NCBI RefSeq assembly: GCF_000412335.2
Contig: NZ_KE161030.1
Coordinates: 1,852,528 to 1,916,527 of the forward strand
Source: Cedecea davisae DSM 4568
GTDB lineage: Bacteria; Pseudomonadota; Gammaproteobacteria; Enterobacterales; Enterobacteriaceae
Direction of reading: 5' to 3'
DNA: 64,000 nucleotides
Both the position numbers and the translations under genes were made by a program. Shown one piece after another: positions 56,330 through 64,000 of this stretch. The notes below the pieces were generated by a model. That model did not search any database, was not told the origin of the DNA, and worked only from the letters and a program-made list of their open reading frames with translations. The first letter of the stretch is position 1; each line of letters opens with the position of its first letter.

Positions 56330-56455
56330 GTTTTAGCGGGCTGCTGAGGCTCTTCGCGGGAAAAAATATCCGTTATCATTATTGTCGCTAACAGGGCTAA
56401 ACTACTCATATCTATGAACTCTCTTCATCAATAAAGGCTAAGAAGGGAGGTTTAA

Positions 56456-58370
<1,915 letters not shown>

Positions 58371-58388
58371 TTACCTTTTCTGTCGCTG

Positions 58389-59463
<1,075 letters not shown>

Positions 59464-60723
59464 TTATGTTTCTTGAGCTTCTCCGGTTTTAAATTCTGAT
59501 GTATCCAGCAGCGGCATAGTGCCATTTTTCTTGAAACCATAATTACCAAGTGCAATAGCCAGGTGACTTATAGAGTCAGAATTGATAAAAAGTGCTTCCT
59601 CTTTAATAGTCGAGTTTGTGTTAAAGATATCAACAAATTCCTTTATATTCATGTTGTATAAATGGCTAATATATAGGTCTGTGAAGATATTTCTCTGTTC
59701 CAGTTTTCTGGTTGAGGACGAATAATCATCTGATACGTCATCAAGTTGAGCGTGAACGGCAATCTCTGAACCTGATTTATCATCTAAACACGATTTCTCT
59801 TTTATAATCTGAAATAAATCCACTTTAGAATGATGGTGGGCTACTTCATGAATAAGAGCGTTAATCGCATTAAGAGTGCATTTCCCAAAGAAGTTGTCTG
59901 TCAGAAATATGACTTTGTTATGGCCATCTGAGATGGATGCCGCAGTAATGTTGGCGTTTGCGCTCGTACTGCTGTATCCATAATATACGGAGTTTCTTTT
60001 GCTTTTTAGACGTTCAGCTATATCTGATTTTATTGAGTTGTATAAAGGAATGAGTCTTGATTTAATACCCTGAGGATCGACTATGCCATAGTGTCGCAGA
60101 TGATTATCGAGCTCATCGTTATTTTTGTCTTCTAATTGTAAGATTGCTGAGTCCAGGGTTTTTATAGCGTTATAGGCAACGCCTTTGAAAAATTCATATT
60201 TATCACGTTCAATACATCTTAATTCATCAAGCCCTCGGGTAACAACATTAAAACCATCACTATTCAGGAGGGTTACAATATCATCAGGAAGATGTGAGGC
60301 AGAGCAGATCGAATCGGCTTCAGCGCCTGGGAATATCAGAGGATCATGGCGGGAAATAAACTCACCTGTTGCATACAGCGCATTTGAAATGGGGTGTAAC
60401 AGGTTGTTGGTAGAGATAAATGAAGCGCTATCGGAGGGAGCGGTTAGCTGATTATTTTCAAACCGGAACTGACTAAGAAGAAGCATTAATGGAACAGCCA
60501 GTCCCTGGCGTGGAGCGGTATTTTGTGGAGGGGAGCGACTCAGTTCGAGATAAGAATTGGCGACTTGATTAATATTCTTTCCCGTGCGGAGTATTTCATC
60601 CGGCGTGGCCGGGTTCTTTGAGGTGGTTACCCGAGTTTGTAGCGTGTTTTTCCCAAAGGAATCATGAATGTTATGCTTATAAGCTCCGGTTGAAGCCCTG
60701 TGCTGCGATGCTGAAATTGGCAT
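59464..60723 (-). CDS. Putative zinc metalloprotease (HExxH), effector-like
   Basis: A 419-residue protein without signal peptide. The N-terminal 110 residues are polar, Ser/Thr/Asn-rich and low in structure, as in many type III effectors. The C-terminal half has IHEVAHHH with H292, E293 and H296, preceded by VIFLTDNFFGKCTLNAINAL and followed by D302; this order recalls aspzincin/M35-like or lysine-specific metallo-endopeptidase domains, but I cannot assign the family firmly. The DNA is clearly AT-richer than its neighbours, and AGGAAA precedes the ATG. It stands alone between metabolic genes; acquisition and secretion are inferred. Confidence 0.65.
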   Translation of the reverse strand: MPISASQHRASTGAYKHNIHDSFGKNTLQTRVTTSKNPATPDEILRTGKNINQVANSYLELSRSPPQNTAPRQGLAVPLMLLLSQFRFENNQLTAPSDSASFISTNNLLHPISNALYATGEFISRHDPLIFPGAEADSICSASHLPDDIVTLLNSDGFNVVTRGLDELRCIERDKYEFFKGVAYNAIKTLDSAILQLEDKNNDELDNHLRHYGIVDPQGIKSRLIPLYNSIKSDIAERLKSKRNSVYYGYSSTSANANITAASISDGHNKVIFLTDNFFGKCTLNAINALIHEVAHHHSKVDLFQIIKEKSCLDDKSGSEIAVHAQLDDVSDDYSSSTRKLEQRNIFTDLYISHLYNMNIKEFVDIFNTNSTIKEEALFINSDSISHLAIALGNYGFKKNGTMPLLDTSEFKTGEAQET

Positions 60724-60831
60724 ATTAAAATTTCCTTTTAATCAAAAGAAAGTATTAAAAATTTCGCACACGCATAACTATCAATTAACGACCTTTATTC
60801 TGGTTGTTTTTTAACTTAACCAGCCTGCCGA

Positions 60832-61971
60832 TCACCAACCCATAATACGTGGCCAAATCTCAGGCACAGAGCTGCTCTCGTCTACAACGTAGTAATGCTG
60901 GTGCATGGCGGCGGTGGCGCAGGCGTGGTTGGGAAAAATACGCACCCGGCTGCCGACGGGGAAATCATTTACCGTGAATGAGGCCTGCTGTGCCAGCTCA
61001 ATAATGCCGTGCTCCTGGTTGGTAGTGTTGACGATTAAACCTTCAAGCGGATCTCCGTTGGGGCTGCAAACCATGCCGTAGCCATAATCCTGGCTCTGGT
61101 TTGCCGTGCCCCTGTCGCGGGATAGCGCCATCCAGCCTGCGTCTATAAATACCCAGCCTTTGTCGCGGTTATGGCCGATAACGGTGGCTACCACGCTGAT
61201 TGCGATGTCTTCAACACGGCAAACGCCAATGTTTTTCATTACCAGATCGAACGTGGTAAACACTCCGGCCCGCACTTCGGTGATATCGGTCAGGTCTTCG
61301 GCGAAATGCGCCGTCGGGGTTGCGCCAACGCTTAATATCGGGCAGTCAAAACCCCACTCTCGTAATCTGTAGCCAGCGGTTCTGATGGCCACGCACTCTG
61401 TTTTAGCGGCGGCGCGGATCTCATCGTCAGTGCGGCACTGGTAAGACTCGCCCGCATGTGCAAGCAGGCCGGTAAGCCGTGAGCCACCGTCTTCAATAAT
61501 GCGAGCCAGCTCGGGCAGAGCTTCGCTGTGCGGCGGAATGCCGCCGCGATGTCCGTCGCAGTCCACCTCAATAAACACCGAAAACACAACGCCGTTTTGT
61601 TGCCCATACGCGGCCACCGCCAGAGCCTGCTGCTCGCTGTCGAGCAAAATGTGCATCTCCACGCCTTGCTGCATCAGCCGGGCAACACGCGGCAGTTTGT
61701 GCGGGGCAATGCCAACGGCGTAAAGCAGGTTGCTATAGCCCGCTGCGGCAAAAGCCTCGGCTTCTGCGAGAGTTGAAACGGTTGCCGGGGAGCAAGTATC
61801 GCGCAGCAGATAGCGGGCGGCATCTGGCGAGCGTAATGTTTTAAGATGCGGCCTTACCCGGCTGCCCAGCGCTTCAACGCGGGAATACAGCCGCGCGATA
61901 TTGCGCAGGTATTTGCTTTTATCAATCAGTAAAAATGGGGTGTCGGGTGCTTGCGGACATTCAGCGAACAT
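60832..61971 (-). CDS. DSD1 family PLP-dependent enzyme (D-serine dehydratase/D-threonine aldolase-like)
   Basis: A 379-residue fold-type III PLP enzyme. The PLP lysine is K44 (RPHLKTLRSP), the alanine racemase-like barrel covers about 10-250, and a C-terminal beta domain holds the PNHACAT metal motif. Family members dehydrate D-serine or cleave D-threonine or 3-hydroxyaspartate; which one applies here is unknown. Divergent from a LysR gene across 92 bp, which probably regulates it. Confidence 0.85.
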   Translation of the reverse strand: MFAECPQAPDTPFLLIDKSKYLRNIARLYSRVEALGSRVRPHLKTLRSPDAARYLLRDTCSPATVSTLAEAEAFAAAGYSNLLYAVGIAPHKLPRVARLMQQGVEMHILLDSEQQALAVAAYGQQNGVVFSVFIEVDCDGHRGGIPPHSEALPELARIIEDGGSRLTGLLAHAGESYQCRTDDEIRAAAKTECVAIRTAGYRLREWGFDCPILSVGATPTAHFAEDLTDITEVRAGVFTTFDLVMKNIGVCRVEDIAISVVATVIGHNRDKGWVFIDAGWMALSRDRGTANQSQDYGYGMVCSPNGDPLEGLIVNTTNQEHGIIELAQQASFTVNDFPVGSRVRIFPNHACATAAMHQHYYVVDESSSVPEIWPRIMGW

Positions 61972-62063
61972 AGCGATTCTCCTTATGGGGGAAGCTCATG
62001 TTGCCATTCGTCTGGTTAGGTATAAATTAATATAAAATCAATAAATGATTAGGTTTTAAGTTA

Positions 62064-62984
62064 ATGATAAGCAGCGACGACCTCTATTTTTTCCGCACCA
62101 TCTCCGCCCACGCTACGCTTGCCGCGGCGGCGCGGGCGATGAACGTTACGCCTCCCTCGGTGACGCAGCGCCTGAAAGGGCTAGAGCAAAAACTCGGCGT
62201 CAGCCTGATCCTGCGGCCATCGCGGCAGGTTTCCCTTACCGATGAGGGTTCGCTGCTGCTTAGCCGGGCGGAAAAAATTCTCGCTGAACTGGCCGGTTTG
62301 CAGTCGGCAATGGACGACCGGAGGCAAACGGTCCGAGGGAAGCTGCGCGTGCTGGCCCCATTAGGCTTCGGTAACGACTACATCGCGCCGCTGCTGGGCG
62401 ATTACGCCGCTCAGCACGAAAACCTCGAAGTGGAACTAACGCTCTCCGACGACCCGCACTGGGCCACGCTGCACAAATGGGATCTGGTGATATTTATCGG
62501 TGAACTGCGGGACTCCAGCATGCACTGCATCCGGCTGGCGGCCAACCGGCGTTTTATCTGCGCTTCGCCGGGTTACCTGAGCAGGCGGGGGACACCAGCC
62601 GCGCCGGAACAGCTGGCTAACCACGACTGCATCGCCCTGCGTGAAAACAGCGAGGACGTTACCCTCTGGCGTTTTTCCGGCCAGGAGGGCGATTGCCCGC
62701 AGCGTATTGCCCCGCGCCTGTCGAGTAATGAAGGCCGGGTGGTGAAGGAGTGGGCGCTGGCTGGGCGGGGGATCATTATGCGTTCCGAGTGGGATGTGCT
62801 GCCGCAGATCAACGCCGGTTCGCTGGTGCGCCTGCTGCCGGAGTATCAACTGCCGGATGCCGACATCGTGGCGCTTACCGGCTCTGCGCCTCAGGAAAGA
62901 AGCCCCAGAACGCAAAAATTTATCGACCTGTTACGAGAAAAACTCTCTTCCCGTCCGTGGGAAAGAGAGTCGCGTGCGGGTTAA
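62064..62984 (+). CDS. LysR-family transcriptional regulator
   Basis: A 306-residue LTTR with HTH (DLYFFRTISAHATLAAAARAMNVTPPSVTQRLKGLEQKLG) and a substrate-binding domain of the CrgA/DmlR-like type (LAPLGFGNDYIAPLLGDYA). Divergent from the DSD1 gene, the usual arrangement for an LTTR and its target. The 3' end meets the convergent efflux-pump gene with a 1-bp gap. Confidence 0.9.
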   Translation: MISSDDLYFFRTISAHATLAAAARAMNVTPPSVTQRLKGLEQKLGVSLILRPSRQVSLTDEGSLLLSRAEKILAELAGLQSAMDDRRQTVRGKLRVLAPLGFGNDYIAPLLGDYAAQHENLEVELTLSDDPHWATLHKWDLVIFIGELRDSSMHCIRLAANRRFICASPGYLSRRGTPAAPEQLANHDCIALRENSEDVTLWRFSGQEGDCPQRIAPRLSSNEGRVVKEWALAGRGIIMRSEWDVLPQINAGSLVRLLPEYQLPDADIVALTGSAPQERSPRTQKFIDLLREKLSSRPWERESRAG

Positions 62985-62985
62985 A

Positions 62986-64000
62986 TCAGCTGGCCGTGTT
63001 TTCTGGTTTGATCCTGAACCAGATGGCGTACATCGCAGGCAGGAACAGCAGGGTCATCACCGTGCCGCCTAACGTACCGCCGATGAGCGTATAAGCCAGC
63101 GCGCCCCAGAATACCGAGTGGGTGAGCGGGATAAACGCCAGAATCGCCGCCAGGGCGGTGAGCAGAACCGGGCGCGAACGCTGAATCGTCGCCTCCACCA
63201 CGGCGTTAAACGGCGTGAGGCCCGCCAGCTCGTTATGCCGTATCTGCCCGATGAGAATTAAGGTGTTACGCATCAAAATTCCCGACAGCGCAATCAGCCC
63301 CACCAGGGCATTAATACCAAACGGCTGGTTGAAGAGGATAAGCGTTGGCACCACGCCAATCAGCCCCAGCGGGCTGGTGGCAAACACCATCAACATGGCT
63401 GAAATCGAGCGTACCTGCAAAATAATTACCAGCAGCGTCAGAGCAATCATTATCGGGAACAGCGGAGCCATGGCCGCGGTGGCTTTGCCGGATTCTTCAA
63501 TCGCGCCCGCTTGCTCAATCCTGTAGCCCGCCGGGAGCTTGTCGATAATCGGCGCGATTTGCTTCAGCATCGCCGTAGAAACATCCGGCGGCTGGAGGCC
63601 TTCCGCCACGTCGCCGCGTACGGTGATGGTCGGCGTTCTGTCCCGGCGTCTTAGCACCGGGTCTTCCATTACCACTTCGACCTTGCCAATCTGCGAAAGC
63701 GGCACTTTCTGGCCGTCCGCGCCCATCAGCGTTAGCGCCGAAAGCTGCGCCGGATCGTTACGGATCTCGCCCCTCGCTCTGCCCGTGACCTGCACGGAGC
63801 GAATATCCTCCCGAACCTCGGTAAGCGGAGCGCCGGAAAGCAGGAACTGTAATTGCTGCGAGACGGAAGCGGTAGTCAGGCCCACGGCATTCAGGCGGTC
63901 CTGGTTCAGCGTGAAGTGCAGCGTCGGCACCCTTGATCCCCAGTCGATATTCACGGTGCGCATCTGCGGGCTGCCGATCATCACCGCTTCAACCCGGGCG
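62986..64000 (-). CDS. RND multidrug efflux pump inner-membrane subunit, C-terminal part (cut by window end)
   Basis: The frame is open to base 64000, giving 337 residues of the C-terminal third of an AcrB/MexB-type (HAE-1) permease of about 1000 residues. Visible blocks are the porter subdomain (NIDWGSRVPTLHFTLNQDRL, VPLSQIGKVEV), the membrane segments after PIMIALTLLVIILQVRS, and the conserved GLIALSGILMRNTLILIGQI and SRPVLLTALAAILAFIPL. Substrate cannot be judged. The rest of the gene and probably its membrane-fusion partner lie beyond the right edge. Confidence 0.92.
   Translation of the reverse strand, partial: ARVEAVMIGSPQMRTVNIDWGSRVPTLHFTLNQDRLNAVGLTTASVSQQLQFLLSGAPLTEVREDIRSVQVTGRARGEIRNDPAQLSALTLMGADGQKVPLSQIGKVEVVMEDPVLRRRDRTPTITVRGDVAEGLQPPDVSTAMLKQIAPIIDKLPAGYRIEQAGAIEESGKATAAMAPLFPIMIALTLLVIILQVRSISAMLMVFATSPLGLIGVVPTLILFNQPFGINALVGLIALSGILMRNTLILIGQIRHNELAGLTPFNAVVEATIQRSRPVLLTALAAILAFIPLTHSVFWGALAYTLIGGTLGGTVMTLLFLPAMYAIWFRIKPENTAS

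Overview
The window reads as chromosome of a member of the Enterobacteriaceae. RlhA, the complete arn operon, BtsS/BtsR/BtsT, YjiX/YjiA, PgaABCD and UmuDC all look like close relatives of the E. coli/Salmonella proteins. The DNA is compact and GC-rich, with ATGA or TAATG stop/start overlaps inside operons. I cannot fix the genus. No rRNA, tRNA, IS element, integrase or CRISPR array was recognised.

Layout. (1) 1-690: non-coding edge holding an imperfect direct repeat and a strong hairpin. (2) 691-2655: rlhA with a terminator. (3) 3023-10400: arnBCADTEF (lipid A Ara4N modification, polymyxin resistance) behind a PmrA-like box, followed by a flavin reductase-like gene and a DUF2164 gene. (4) 11272-24816: a chaperone/usher fimbrial operon with two tandem paralogous tip adhesins, flanked on both sides by BvgAS/EvgAS-type phosphorelays (one receptor with two solute-binding domains, one with a single domain). 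(5) 24881-28114: a shikimate kinase-like gene and a MetNIQ-type ABC transporter. (6) 28570-34380: the pyruvate sensor BtsSR directly beside its expected target transporter operon btsT-yjiX-yjiA, with three BtsR-like direct repeats and a CRP-like site upstream of btsT. (7) 34813-35361: cueP behind a near-ideal CueR promoter. (8) 35392-42771: an orphan LuxR-type regulator, a doubtful small membrane ORF and pgaABCD (PNAG biofilm polysaccharide). (9) 42863-44962: an SspH2/SlrP-like effector with the WEK-type translocation motif, leucine-rich repeats and a NEL ubiquitin-ligase domain. (10) 45173-46853: LexA-controlled umuDC. (11) 46919-48953: mesX-mesD, a folate-independent methionine synthase pair. 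(12) 49703-55304: an accessory stretch of small single genes (unknown protein, ClbS-like colibactin protection protein, glutathione peroxidase, VOC, FAD oxidoreductase, DUF1294, small membrane protein, ASCH, GNAT). (13) 55397-59240: two LysR regulators and two aldo-keto reductases. (14) 59464-60723: an AT-rich HExxH metalloprotease resembling a secreted effector. (15) 60832-64000: a DSD1-type PLP enzyme, a divergent LysR gene and the C-terminal part of an RND efflux pump cut by the window end.

The theme is envelope and host interaction: lipid A modification, fimbriae with dual signalling input, PNAG, copper defence, and two candidate translocated effectors lying alone with no secretion apparatus in the window. 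The observations most worth following are the two dispersed effector candidates, the fimbrial locus flanked by two unorthodox phosphorelays, the linked BtsSR/BtsT module with a triple operator, and the MesXD pair.
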